Notes under the pieces: generated by a model | The model's database searches: none | The model's input: only the letters and a program-made list of their open reading frames with translations | Told to the model about the DNA's origin: nothing | In this document: positions 1 to 9,059 of the stretch, in pieces | Position numbering within the stretch: the first letter of the stretch is position 1 | Layout of the letters: the number at the start of each line of letters is the position of its first letter | Assembly (NCBI RefSeq): GCF_025854375.1 | Contig: NZ_CP107575.1 | Location: forward strand, 3,286,001 to 3,350,000 | Direction: 5' to 3' | DNA length: 64,000 nucleotides | Origin: Glutamicibacter sp. JL.03c | Lineage (GTDB): Bacteria > Actinomycetota > Actinomycetes > Actinomycetales > Micrococcaceae | Position numbers and translations under genes: made by a program

Positions 1-132
1 TGACCGGACGGGCCACTATTCTAAGGGGCTCGTGCAACCTGTGTGTTTCCTGGACGAAGTAGTGAGCTTTACCCGCACTTCGACCACGATGACTAGGGTA
101 AATACTTGTATAACTGAAAAATTGCCTTTTCG

Positions 133-176
133 CACTAATGCGCCTCGCAGTCATCGCGGGGTGCATTAGTGTTTTT
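133..176 (+). terminator. Rho-independent terminator
   Basis: Arms CACTAATGC (133-141) and GCATTAGTG (163-171) pair perfectly and are followed by TTTTT at 172-176. It reads rightward, so it should end a plus-strand gene lying left of the window. I see no gene in bases 1-402 besides this hairpin. Confidence 0.75.
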
Positions 177-402
177 GCTGGTGGAACCTCGCAAATAGTC
201 GACGGATCACCTGACACTAGCAGTCACAAAAGTTCCCCGGATCTCGTGATGCCAAGTCCACGACCCAAATCCTGCTCGGCATCAAACGCTACGATGGCGG
301 CTGTGCGCATTTGCAGATTGCGGCTCGTCGAATGGCTCACGGTGCCAGCGCCAAGAGGCCAGCGGGTTCTGGCAGCTTGAAGTCCAGCGAGCGTGGCTCA
401 GG

Positions 403-1125
403 CTATCCAACACCATCGCGATTCGCCGATGAGTCGGCAATCAAATCTGCAGCGGTCACGAGACCAGCATCGCTGGCAATAAGAGTCAACTGCACCCTTT
501 TCGAAATACCCAAATCGAGGCACATATCCGTCAAGTACCGTTTCACAGCTCCCTCGCTGATAAATACTTTTTCAGCGATTTGTGAATTTGTCATTCCCAA
601 AGCCACACACCGCAGGAGCTGCTGTTTCAGCGGGTCCAAAGCTCGAATGTACTTCTTGTATCGTGATTCAAGGCCGGAGCAACGACCCTTTGGAGCGCCG
701 GATTCGGGGCGGATGAAAACCCAATAGCCTTGGATCATCGCTCTCACATAATGAGCCAGCTGTGCCGTCCCAACTCTCTTAGAAATCACACCAGCTATTC
801 CCATTTCATAGGCATCATCCAATGACTGCATCGACGGGTTTGCCGCCAGCAGTGCGATCTTGCTCTGTGGCAGATGATTTATGGCTTGACCTATTGACTG
901 GTTTTCCAGCAGCTCAGCATCCGCTGTATTGATCAGCACCATATCTGGTGCCGGAAAATCCTTTTGCGAAAGCGCAGTGTCAATATTTACGAAAGAAGCC
1001 TCGACCTTCAAATCACTCGCCGCATTGAGCTGGCTTAAGATCGCAGTTCTCGAAAACTCATCGGAATCCACGAGGTGAATTCGAGCTCTGAGGTGACACG
1101 AGTTTCGGGAATCATCGCTAGACAT
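403..1125 (-). CDS. LuxR/NarL-type response regulator with degenerate receiver domain
   Basis: 240 residues. The N-terminal ~120 residues have the fold pattern of a receiver domain (acidic cluster VDSDE near residue 20, conserved Lys in GVISKRV). The C-terminal ~65 residues are a LuxR helix-turn-helix (GMTNSQIAEKVFISEGAVKR), so it should bind DNA. The segment that normally carries the phospho-acceptor Asp reads PDMVLIN, with Asn in its place, and the following Ser/Thr is Ala (ALLAANP). Activity is therefore probably not controlled by ordinary phosphorylation. No histidine kinase gene is adjacent; it is an orphan. A GAAAGGCG ribosome site lies 7 bases before the ATG. Target genes are unknown. 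Confidence 0.8.
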   Translation of the reverse strand: MSSDDSRNSCHLRARIHLVDSDEFSRTAILSQLNAASDLKVEASFVNIDTALSQKDFPAPDMVLINTADAELLENQSIGQAINHLPQSKIALLAANPSMQSLDDAYEMGIAGVISKRVGTAQLAHYVRAMIQGYWVFIRPESGAPKGRCSGLESRYKKYIRALDPLKQQLLRCVALGMTNSQIAEKVFISEGAVKRYLTDMCLDLGISKRVQLTLIASDAGLVTAADLIADSSANRDGVG

Positions 1126-2342
1126 TCCGTGGCGCCTTTCGCATTGGTTTTAGTAAATTGACTTCTCCTTTGTAGTAAATATAGAACACCCCAAGGAACA
1201 CAGGCAGTACAACTAATGCGCGTTGAGTCGAAAAAATGCGTTTTATATTGTTGCCCGCAGGTTCCGTGAGCGCAGTTTCACATTCGATCAAAAGCCCGTT
1301 GCTTCAGGATTGCAGGCACCCACAGGTTACTCGGGAAACAATGAACCAAGCGGACCCAATCTCCCTAGCCAGAAGGCCCGGGACGCCGCACCGTGCATAC
1401 CGCGCTGCTGGATCACAGCCCAAGGGAGTAATGCCAAGAAGCTTGGGTCAAATTTGCGTGGTGGACATCAGATGCGCGGCAGGTGCGCTACCCTAGATTC
1501 GAGCGCGGTCAGGGCTTCGACCTGCACCTCGCTCTGTGTGGATCGAGCGTTTCACCTCACTCATCCACGCGGGAACCCCTAGCGAATGGCCGGGTGCCGC
1601 AGCGGGCGTCTGGCCATTCGTGCCCATAGGGCGTCCGTGCTCCTCAGTGGATGCGGAAGAGCCCGGGCATATCTGCGCCCCGGAAGGCGATGAGCGAATC
1701 CAGCGCAAGGAGTAGCGGCTGCACTTGTTTCAGCTTGCAGACATTTCCTTGGAGCACCAGAAACGCTCTGCAAACTTGCGCACGGCCACCTCTGGCCAAC
1801 CCGTCCTCAATGCGCCCACGACTCATCTCCAGAGCGCAAACTGGGCACAAGGCTCACCCTAAGGAACGCTCCTGATCACAGGTGCCAGATGGCGTTCGAC
1901 GCTCAAAGCGCAGTGCGGGGCTGGAGGCCAAATTGCTGTAGCGAGCAGAACGGCAACAAGAACCAGCACGCACTAGCAGCTACCGTTAAGCCAAGTGCCA
2001 TGTTGCCGGCTACCGGGTTTGCCTGTGCTGGCAATCCTGGATGAGAACGAAGTCACCCATGATCAGCGCGAAGAGCCTTGAGCCCTGTCGGAATGCTCGT
2101 TCCGGAATAGGGCGCGCAAGTCGAGCGCCAGCAAGCGAACCGGGAAGGTCAGCCAAAGCGGCGCAGATAGCCGCCACTCAGTCGCGGGATACAGTCGTCA
2201 AGTAACCACCCAGACCTGCGTCAAGCCCCGGTTTGCAGAGGCTCGGTATCTTGTTTTTCCTCGGCTATTGCACGCGAGCTAGATGTCGTCCCGGGACGTT
2301 GTGAACACTGGAACTTGAAGTAGACCTCCGGCAGGATGCGAG
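1126..2342. other. Non-coding or decayed stretch
   Basis: About 1.2 kb with only short overlapping open frames on both strands and no ribosome sites or recognisable domains. A minus-strand frame around 1644-1850 has a protein-like composition (VLQGNVCKLKQVQPLLLALD) but no start context and no family I recognise. Together with the broken transposase that follows, the stretch looks like degraded accessory DNA. Confidence 0.5.
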
Positions 2343-3182
2343 GTGCCGCATTCACCATTCCGCGCGGGGTCCTTCACGTCCCGCGCTAACGCACCTCCGC
2401 GCCACAAGGAAGACATGCTTCAAGGAAGACCATTTTCGGCTTCTTGGATCATCGATAGCCACTGGCCCATCCGCCGCGCCGCCGAAAAGTTCAGGTTTCA
2501 CCGGCCACGTCCTCGAAATGGGTGGGCCGATACCTCTCCGACGAGACCCTCGACGGCCGCTCTTCGCGCCCCAGTACAGTCCGGCACTGCTACGCCGCGG
2601 CTGCGGACACCGCATCATTTCCTTGCGATGCAACCGCCAATGGGGACCGGCACCGAACCAGCTACCGCCATGGCGTTCCCCGCAGCACCGTCGATCGCAT
2701 CCCGGACGGCTACCGGATGCCGAAGCTGGCCCATCTGGACCGGGCCAGCTGGCTGCCGGTGCGCACGCCGATCAATGTGCACTACGAGAGGCAGGGACCT
2801 GGCGCGCTGGTTCCTGTGGACATCCCGGAGGGCGGAGGGTATCGCGTCCACGGACGAGAAGTTAGTACAAGACCGCCCGGCCAGCAACGGACCGAACCGC
2901 GTGGCAGGCCTGGGCGCCTCGAATTCACGGGGCGACCTGTTCCCGCATCACGCGGTCGATGTCTATTCGAGGTTGGACTATTGCGAGATTCCCATAACAA
3001 GAAGAAGGAAACCGGGGCACGCTTTGGGGAACGAGCCCGAGGTTTCCATGCGGCAGCGGGGAAGCCTGGGCCGCAGCCTGCAGCGCCTGGCTTCCCCACT
3101 CTCATCGCCGTCGACCCCACACCGGGATCGGTGGCCTTGTCCCGTCCGTTCGTGTTCACAACCTCGCAAGGAACACAGCTAA
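2343..3182 (+). pseudogene. Decayed IS481-family transposase
   Basis: Pieces of an IS481-type DDE transposase can be followed across alternating frames. The helix-turn-helix part (WPIRRAAEKF, then GRYLSDETLDGRSSRP) is followed by the linker RMPKLAHLDRASWLPVR, the segment VPVDIPEGGGYRVHGR (family: HVDIKKLG..PDGGGWRxHGR), the next catalytic block HHAVDVYSRLDYCEI in another frame, and a tail VHNLARNT. Several frameshifts and a missing stretch before the tail rule out function. Boundaries are approximate and no terminal inverted repeats were found. Confidence 0.7.
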
Positions 3183-3194
3183 TGGGGTGAGAAT

Positions 3195-3614
3195 TCAGTT
3201 ATCTACTGTTGCTGAGATTTCCGTCAACGCTGCTTGAAGCCTGGCGTCGGCTTCGTTGGCGACTTCGCGTGTCGCATCGCTTTGGCTGAGCTTGACCATG
3301 GTCTGCGGGTCGATGGCCTCAACGGTGGTTTCTGCAGCGGTGGGAGCGCGACGTATGACGACGTTGCACGGGAGTAGCGCTCCCAGCTGTGGCTCCGCAG
3401 CAATGCCTCGTTGGGCCAGTTGGGGGTTGCATGCCCCGAGAATCAGGTAGTCCCCCACGTAGTCCCCGGACTCCTGTCCCAGCTTTTGGGTGAAGGTCGC
3501 CCTGACATCGATTTCTGTCAGAACGCCGAATCCATGTTTTGCCAGGGCACTACGTGTCAGTTTGACGCTCTCTTCCCAGGACGATGGGATGGTGATGGTG
3601 TGGGTGTAGGCCAT
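3195..3614 (-). CDS. DUF302 family protein
   Basis: 139 residues, about the normal length for a DUF302 protein. The family pattern is visible: an N-terminal beta-alpha segment (ESVKLTRSALAKHGFGVLTEI), then GDYLILGACNPQLA and LLPCNVVIRR. The function of DUF302 is unknown; these proteins often sit beside rhodaneses, TauE exporters and metal or sulfur stress genes, as here. The ribosome site GAGGTGA precedes the ATG. It is the last gene of the minus-strand sulfur cluster, 88 bases after the MFS pseudogene, and is probably co-transcribed with it. Confidence 0.85.
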   Translation of the reverse strand: MAYTHTITIPSSWEESVKLTRSALAKHGFGVLTEIDVRATFTQKLGQESGDYVGDYLILGACNPQLAQRGIAAEPQLGALLPCNVVIRRAPTAAETTVEAIDPQTMVKLSQSDATREVANEADARLQAALTEISATVDN

Positions 3615-3702
3615 GGTGGTTCACCTCGGGTTGTGGTGTGGAGGCATGCCGAGTGCAGATAGCAGCTACGCCGCTGCACGGGGCCTCGGTGTCGAGACCA
3701 TG

Positions 3703-5023
3703 CTACTGGCTGGTGTGCTCGCGCGGTAGTGCTGGCGGGGCTTGATCCGCCGAGATCGGCCGGGGGCGCGGCGGGTGTGTTTCATACTTGCGGGTAGCGA
3801 CGATCAGCCCTGCGGCCATGCTGAGTGCGGCTGCCATCAAGATGCTGGCGTTGAGCCCGAAGAGATCGGCGACGATCCCTCCCAGGATCGCACCGGCGGC
3901 ATATCGAGGTCACGCCAGACGCGGAAGATTCCCACGGCGCGTGCTCTCCATGCGGGATGGGCGACGTCACCCACCGCCGCCAGCATTGTGGGGTAGACCA
4001 TGGCGGTTCCCGCGCCGAGCAATACGCTTCCCGAGGCCCAGGCGCCAAAGCCGCCCCCGATCGCGATGATCGACAGGCCGGCGGCCTGGACCAGCATGCC
4101 GGTGCTAATCAGGTGTTTGCGTCCTATCCGGTCAGAAAGGGCACCGGTCGCGATTTGGCCTATTCCCCAGACTCCTGGATAGAGGGCGAAAATTAGGCTG
4201 GTCTGGCCCAAGTCGAGATCCGCGGTGGCGAATAGCAGGGGAAACAAGACCCAGGAGAGCCCAAAGTTCAGGTTGTTCACCAGACCGGCCAAGCTCGCTG
4301 AGGACAAGGCAGGTTCCCGGAAGCTGGTCAGGGAAAAGATCTGCTTGTTGGTGAGCTTGGCATCCAGGCCATGTCCAGCGGAGGCGCCCTGGCTCTTCAT
4401 GTTTCCGGCATCCAGGAGGGCGTGAGGGCGGGTCTCGCGAATGAAAAGACTCGACAGCAGAAGTGCCAAGGAGGTGTAGGCGAGGCCCAAGAGGAAGGGA
4501 GCCGGACGCAGTCCGTACTGTTCGGCAAGGTATCCGGCCAGCAGGGACGTGACGGCCACGGCACCGTAGCCCGCTGCCTCGTTCAGGCCCATGGCCAGGC
4601 CGCGCTGTGCCGGGCCCACCAGATCGATCTTCATGATGACTGTGGTCGACCAGGTCAGGCCCTGGTTGATGCCCAGCAGAACGTTCGCGGCAACGATCCG
4701 GCTCCAGTCTTCGGCAAAAATGAGCATGAGCGGCACGGGGATGGCGAAGAGCCAGCCGGCCAGCAGCACGGGCTTTCGTCCGTAATGCTCGGAGAAGGTT
4801 CCGGCAATCCAGTTGGAGGTCGCTTTAGCGATCCCGAAAGCCGCCACGTAGGCAAACAAGAACGTGTACCCACTCACACCGATGAGGTATGGGCGAGCAG
4901 TGGCAGGACGGCTTGCTGCTGCCCGACCATTCCCCCGACCAGCGCGTTGATCGCGACGAGCAAGATGAACTGCGCTGCATTGGCGCGCAGCCCCAAGAGC
5001 GGGCCGGGGGCGGATTGTTTCAT
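3703..5023 (-). pseudogene. MFS transporter with two frameshifts
   Basis: The coding stretch starts at ATG 5023 behind GAGGAG and runs MKQSAPGPLLGLRANAAQ; near 4893 the frame breaks after QQQAVLPLL and resumes as YLIGVSGYTFLFAYVAAFG. Near 3933 it breaks again after VWRDL and resumes as YAAGAILGGIVADLFGLN, ending at 3703. Total length (about 440 codons) and 10-12 hydrophobic segments fit a complete major facilitator transporter. Both breaks are single-base changes; either the gene is dead or the assembly has two errors. It lies between the TauE exporter and DUF302 genes, suggesting a former role in sulfur-compound export. The middle part (346 codons) is open. Confidence 0.75.
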
Positions 5024-5077
5024 ATGCGGGCTCCTCGCAACACGGGATGGGAAAACTGGCTCGTAAGAGACCCGCGG

Positions 5078-5974
5078 CTAGTGTGACTCGGTCGTCGAAG
5101 CGGCAACAGGAGGTGTTAGCGATTTACGTCGCAGTGGACATGCGGGAATCGCAAACCAGCACAGAGTCGCGGCTGCGGCGATTGCGGTGGCCGCGAGGCC
5201 CATGACGATATTGGCTGGGGAGGGTAGTTCCTGGACAAGCACGAAGATTCCCATGGCCAGGACGAAGAAGCCGAACCCCTTGCGCAGGGCGGCTTCTGGA
5301 ATGCGGCCGGCCAACCTGGCGCCCAGGAAGGAGCCGAGGATCGCGGTGGCTGTGACTGCACCGACAAGTGTCCAGTCAAGAGTGACAGTAGTAAGGTAGC
5401 CGCCAAGTCCGGCGAAGGACTTCATGGCGATGACGACCAGCGACGTTCCGACGGCGACGGGCATCGACAGGCCGCCGAGCAGGGCGAGTGCCGGGACGAC
5501 GAGGAAGCCACCGCCGGCACCAACCAATCCGGTGACCAGGCCCACGACCAGTCCCTCGGCAATGACCTTGAATACCGGCAGTTCGTTTTCGCGGTGGGTG
5601 CCGGCATGGTTCTTGCGGCCGCGGATCATGGCTAGGGAGGTGGCAACCATCATGAGGGCGAAGGCGATCATGAGGATGAATCCGGGGATGAATCCACCGA
5701 GCAGGCCGCCACCGAAGGCCCCGGCCATGCCGGCTGCGCCGAAGACGAGTCCGGTGCGCCACTGCACATGCCTATTGCGGGCATGGGTCACGGCACTGAC
5801 GACGGAGGTCGCTCCCACCACGAACAGCGAGGCAGCAATGGCTTCTTTGGGGTTCATGCCCGCGACGTAGGTGAGTATTGGGACGGTGAGGATGGACCCG
5901 CCCCCACCGAGCAATCCGAGGGAGATCCCGATCAGCACCGAAAGCAAGAGGGTCAGCACGAGGGTAAATGTCAT
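5078..5974 (-). CDS. TauE/SafE family sulfite/anion exporter
   Basis: About 298 residues from the ATG at 5974. It has the duplicated TauE/SafE architecture: an N-terminal GLLGGGGSILTVPILTYVAG and a second-half copy GLVGAGGGFLVVPALALLGG, each in a run of membrane helices (8 or so in total). Family members export sulfite, sulfoacetate or other organic anions across the membrane. Beside an MBL-rhodanese and rhodaneses, a role in removing sulfite or thiosulfate made by persulfide oxidation is the likely one. The upstream in-frame start at 6055 would overlap the rhodanese gene and is less likely. Confidence 0.85.
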   Translation of the reverse strand: MTFTLVLTLLLSVLIGISLGLLGGGGSILTVPILTYVAGMNPKEAIAASLFVVGATSVVSAVTHARNRHVQWRTGLVFGAAGMAGAFGGGLLGGFIPGFILMIAFALMMVATSLAMIRGRKNHAGTHRENELPVFKVIAEGLVVGLVTGLVGAGGGFLVVPALALLGGLSMPVAVGTSLVVIAMKSFAGLGGYLTTVTLDWTLVGAVTATAILGSFLGARLAGRIPEAALRKGFGFFVLAMGIFVLVQELPSPANIVMGLAATAIAAAATLCWFAIPACPLRRKSLTPPVAASTTESH

Positions 5975-6032
5975 GGAAGGGGGCCTTGTCTGGGGAAGAA
6001 GTTCGCGGGCGGGGTGGCATTGGTGCGTGGCT

Positions 6033-6329
6033 TTAGTCGACGGGCAGGCCGGCACGTTGCCAGGCGGTCATGCCGCCAGCCATGGTGTCGGCGGTGAAGC
6101 CAGCGCCGGTGAGTGCTTCGGCGACGCGGGCGCTGCGGTTGCCGCTGCGGCAGACGACGACGATGGGGCGGTTTATGTCGATTTCGTCCAGGCGGGTGTT
6201 GAGCTCTCCCATGGGAATATGGATGGCTCCGGGGATCATGCCCTCGGTGATTTCGAAGTCTTCGCGGACGTCAAGGATTTGGTCCGTGGCAGGTCGGCGG
6301 TTGGTGTCGGTGATGGTGATTTCGGGCAT
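6033..6329 (-). CDS. Single-domain rhodanese
   Basis: 98 residues, one rhodanese domain. The active-site loop CRSGNRS has the catalytic Cys at residue 60, and the domain starts with the DVRE motif (residues 20-23). Rhodaneses carry sulfane sulfur as a Cys persulfide and pass it to an acceptor. It is cytoplasmic and lies in the sulfur cluster between the DUF2892-rhodanese and the TauE exporter. Confidence 0.9.
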   Translation of the reverse strand: MPEITITDTNRRPATDQILDVREDFEITEGMIPGAIHIPMGELNTRLDEIDINRPIVVVCRSGNRSARVAEALTGAGFTADTMAGGMTAWQRAGLPVD

Positions 6330-6447
6330 GGTGTGCTCCTTTGGGTGAGTTCAAGCGGCATGTGGGTGCTTTCCGGGCCCGAAGCAATACGATCCGGGCC
6401 TGGAAACCGGGAGAAATCCGGTGGGCGGCAGCCCAGCAGGGTGTGTT

Positions 6448-7032
6448 CTAGGGCTTCTTGGAGGGAAGCTGGGCGAAGACCGACGCGCGGGTCGGTTCGT
6501 TGGCGGTCCTGTTCCACGGCATCTTGGACAGGGCTTTGCCCATGGCGCAGGTGTTGGTGGCCGCTGAGAAGGTCAACCCGGCCCCGATGACCCCTGCAAC
6601 GGTCCGGATCTGCGGGGAAAGGAACCTGCCCCCGGCCAGTCCGGCGATTACCAGGGAACCGGCGGCCATGCGCACCTGGCGTTCCAGATCCCAGCGCTTG
6701 GAGCCTTCAACGATCCGGCCGCCGGCTTGCTTGTAGGCCGGGACGCCGCCGGCTAGGACGTGGGCGTTGCTGAATCCGGCTGACGCGAGGTTGGTCTTGG
6801 CTTCGGTGGCGCGCACGCCGGATTGGCAGACCAGCACCACTTTGGTGTCGAGCTTCGATGCGAGTTCTTCGGTGTGCTCGGCCAGCAACGGGAGGGGAAC
6901 GTTGTAGGAGCCCTTGATATGCAGGGATTCGAATTCGGCGGCGGATCGCACATCCAGCACCACGACGTCGGTGCCGGCATTGATCCAATCCTTGAGTTCT
7001 TCGGGGCTGGTGGTCTGGGGGATGGTGTTCAT
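6448..7032 (-). CDS. Rhodanese-DUF2892 membrane protein (YgaP-like)
   Basis: 194 residues. Residues 1-105 are a rhodanese domain with active-site loop CQSGVRA (Cys 69). The rest (about 115-194) is a DUF2892-type region with hydrophobic segments AAGSLVIAGLAGG and VAGVIGAGLTFSAATN ending in a CAMGKALSKMPWNR motif. E. coli YgaP has the same layout and is a membrane-anchored sulfurtransferase. Start chosen at ATG 7032; longer readings extend into the neighbouring gene without a ribosome site. Confidence 0.88.
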   Translation of the reverse strand: MNTIPQTTSPEELKDWINAGTDVVVLDVRSAAEFESLHIKGSYNVPLPLLAEHTEELASKLDTKVVLVCQSGVRATEAKTNLASAGFSNAHVLAGGVPAYKQAGGRIVEGSKRWDLERQVRMAAGSLVIAGLAGGRFLSPQIRTVAGVIGAGLTFSAATNTCAMGKALSKMPWNRTANEPTRASVFAQLPSKKP

Positions 7033-7147
7033 AGGGGTGTGGGCCTTTCTGCCAGGCGTATCGCCCGGCCGGTCCCGCATCGGGAAAAGCGATGAGGGAC
7101 CGGGGAATACGTGGAATTTTCTTATTGAGAGCTGCGCGCAGGAGAAC

Positions 7148-8545
7148 TTACGCGTTCTGCATTTGCTTCCAGTCCGCCCAGCCCGCGTAGCTGCCCTCGA
7201 GTTCGACCACGTCGAACCCTGCACGGCGCAGCGCGGCGGCGGCCACTGAGTTGCGGACTCCGGACTGGCAGTAGCTAACGATGACTCCGTCGGACGGAAG
7301 CTGATCGGTGTGCCAAAGCACCCGTCCTGCATTGAGCTGGGCGGAGCCAGGCACGTGCCCGGAGCTGTGCTCGGTCTTGTTGCGAACGTCCAAGACCATG
7401 GCTGCCTCAAAGCCTGCCAGATCGGCGGGGGCGATCGTCGGGGGAACATAGACCGGCAGGTTGTCCAGGGACGTGATGAATCCGGCGACCTTGTCGATGC
7501 CCACGCGGATGAGATGGTCCCACATCTCCATGGCGCTTCCGTTGTCCGGAGCCAAGAGCACCAGCGGGCGCTGGTCTGTTTCCGGGTCAACGGCCCAGGC
7601 GCCGAAGCTTGCGGCCTTGTTACCTGCCGGGATGTTCAATGCTCCGGCGGCGGTGCCCTGATGAACCTCGCAGTGGTGGCGGGTGTCCACCACGCCGATT
7701 TCGTCAGCGGCCAAGCTGGCGGCTACATCCGCGGCGTCCAGTTGAACCAGCGGTGCGCGGTCGCCCAGCACCACCGGACCCTGACGGTTCTCGCGCTTCA
7801 TTCGTCCAAAGTAGGCGTGGGCGTCCGGCTGCCCGTCAAGCAATGCCTGGATGAATCCTTCTTCGTCGTTCGCCTTGAGGTAGGGCCCCCACCAGGCGAA
7901 GTTGCGCTCGTATCCGACAGTGGAAGAAGGGATCGCGCCCAGCGCCTTGCCACAGGCACTGCCAGCCCCGTGCCCTGGATAGACCTGCACGTAATCGGGC
8001 AGAGTCAGGAACTTGGTTTGCAGCGAAACGAACAGGTCGTGGGCCCCGGCAAAACGGGTGTCGATACCGCCGGCAGCCTCGTCAAGCAAGTCAGGTCGGC
8101 CTAGATCACCGGAAAAGACGAAATCACCCGAGAGCAGGAAACCCGGCTCGTCGCTGAAGGCGCCGTCGGTCACCAGGAAGGAGAGGTGCTCGGGAGTATG
8201 CCCGGGGGTGTGCAGAGCGGTGACGATGATGTTTCCCAGGGTGATGCTGGATTGGTCAAGGAGGCGTTCGGCCTCGAATTCGTATTGCCAGTCCGGCCCG
8301 CCCTCGCCCGAAACGTAAATCGCCGCGTTTGTGGCGGCAGCCAGCTCGCGGGTTCCGGAGAGGTAGTCTGCGTGGATGTGGGTCTCGGTGACAGCCACAA
8401 TGTTCATGCCGTTTTTCGCTGCAAGGTCCTGATAGACCTGGATGTCGCGGCGGGCGTCCACCACTAGCGCCTCGCCCTTTGCCTGACAGCCGATGAAGTA
8501 GCTGGCCTGCGCCAGGTCCTCGTCATAGATCCGTTCGAGAAGCAT
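7148..8545 (-). CDS. cstB: MBL-fold persulfide dioxygenase-rhodanese (CstB-like)
   Basis: 465 residues with three parts. Residues ~1-240 are a metallo-beta-lactamase domain (THIHADYLSG, HTPGHTPEHLSF, SGDFVFSGDLGR, YPGHGAGSACGK). Next comes a rhodanese-like domain without a catalytic Cys (DTRHHCEVHQGTAAGALNIP), then a C-terminal active rhodanese with CQSGVRN. This is the arrangement of staphylococcal CstB, which oxidises low-molecular-weight persulfide to thiosulfate. The AAGGAGAA ribosome site precedes ATG 8545. Its promoter carries CstR-type operators, so it is the first gene of the sulfur operon. The symbol is by analogy of architecture and context. Confidence 0.87.
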   Translation of the reverse strand: MLLERIYDEDLAQASYFIGCQAKGEALVVDARRDIQVYQDLAAKNGMNIVAVTETHIHADYLSGTRELAAATNAAIYVSGEGGPDWQYEFEAERLLDQSSITLGNIIVTALHTPGHTPEHLSFLVTDGAFSDEPGFLLSGDFVFSGDLGRPDLLDEAAGGIDTRFAGAHDLFVSLQTKFLTLPDYVQVYPGHGAGSACGKALGAIPSSTVGYERNFAWWGPYLKANDEEGFIQALLDGQPDAHAYFGRMKRENRQGPVVLGDRAPLVQLDAADVAASLAADEIGVVDTRHHCEVHQGTAAGALNIPAGNKAASFGAWAVDPETDQRPLVLLAPDNGSAMEMWDHLIRVGIDKVAGFITSLDNLPVYVPPTIAPADLAGFEAAMVLDVRNKTEHSSGHVPGSAQLNAGRVLWHTDQLPSDGVIVSYCQSGVRNSVAAAALRRAGFDVVELEGSYAGWADWKQMQNA

Positions 8546-8578
8546 TGATTCTCCTTGTGCTTTGCTAATTTACCTTCG

Positions 8579-8637
8579 ATACCCCCAGGGGTATCTATTT
8601 CACAACCAACAGTAATACCCCCGAGGGTATGTGTCAA
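8579..8637 (-). promoter_or_regulatory. cstB promoter with two CsoR/CstR operators
   Basis: On the minus strand a consensus -35 TTGACA (8637-8632) and a -10 TACTGT (8614-8609) are 17 bases apart. The spacer is filled by the palindrome ATACCCCCGAGGGTAT (8615-8630), so a bound repressor would block RNA polymerase. A second copy, ATACCCCCAGGGGTAT (8579-8594), lies just downstream. Both have the AT-flanked C-tract/G-tract form typical of CsoR-family operators. Confidence 0.85.
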
Positions 8638-8654
8638 CCCATTCTGAAATGCGT

Positions 8655-8699
8655 AAAAAAGCGGCGATCCGCACCACGGGAAGTGGTACGGATCGCCGC
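8655..8699 (-). terminator. Rho-independent terminator of the Cys-rich mini-protein gene
   Basis: A 17-base stem (8661-8677 with 8683-8699, one mismatch, loop GGGAA) is followed on the minus strand by six T residues (complement of 8655-8660). It separates the mini-protein transcript from the cstB promoter. Confidence 0.85.
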
Positions 8700-8719
8700 G
8701 GGCGAAAGCGAGGTCGAGC

Positions 8720-8896
8720 CTAACGACCCAGGAGACGCGCCAAGAGGCCGCCTTTACCGACCGGCACCTTCTGGGCATTCTGACCACAGGAGCAACGCTC
8801 GTTCCGCGGCACATGGGCCATGACTTGCTTGACATGCTGGCCGCACCCGGCCCAGGTGATTTTCTGGCACTTGCAGCATTTGGTCGTGCGGCACAT
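8720..8896 (-). CDS. Cys-rich small protein, possible zinc or sulfur binder
   Basis: 58 residues starting MCRTTKCCKCQK behind a strong AAGGAG site, stop at 8720, followed at once by a terminator. Six or seven Cys occur in CxxxxxCCxC, GCGQHV and RCSCGQ settings, together with a His, which resembles a small zinc-ribbon. The tail is basic (GKGGLLARLLGR). Similar short Cys proteins are found in actinobacterial genomes as hypothetical proteins; I know of no assigned function. A CsoR/CstR-type operator in its promoter puts it in the persulfide regulon. Confidence 0.75.
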   Translation of the reverse strand: MCRTTKCCKCQKITWAGCGQHVKQVMAHVPRNERCSCGQNAQKVPVGKGGLLARLLGR

Positions 8897-8962
8897 ACGG
8901 CAACTCCTTGCATCTAAGGCATCAACGGAGGGCTGAGCACCCCCTGCACTCGAGTATGCCAT

Positions 8963-9028
8963 ATACCCATAGGGGTATCGAGAATCACTTGGCCAGCACT
9001 GCCATGGAAACCCCTCGGGGTATATAAT
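8963..9028. promoter_or_regulatory. Divergent promoter region with two CsoR/CstR operators
   Basis: ATACCCATAGGGGTAT (8963-8978) lies in the promoter of the minus-strand mini-protein gene. AAACCCCTCGGGGTAT (9008-9023) touches a perfect -10 TATAAT (9023-9028) for the plus-strand repressor gene; a weak -35 CTGCCA (8999-9004) is 18 bases upstream. The repressor should therefore control itself and its neighbour. Confidence 0.8.
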
Positions 9029-9059
9029 CGAAGAGACTAACTCCTCGAAAGGACCCACA

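Noticed and set aside
1236-1875. Several overlapping frames on both strands (60-120 codons)
   Set aside because: They shadow one another, lack ribosome sites and show no family; only protein-like fragments remain, so I described the stretch as decayed.
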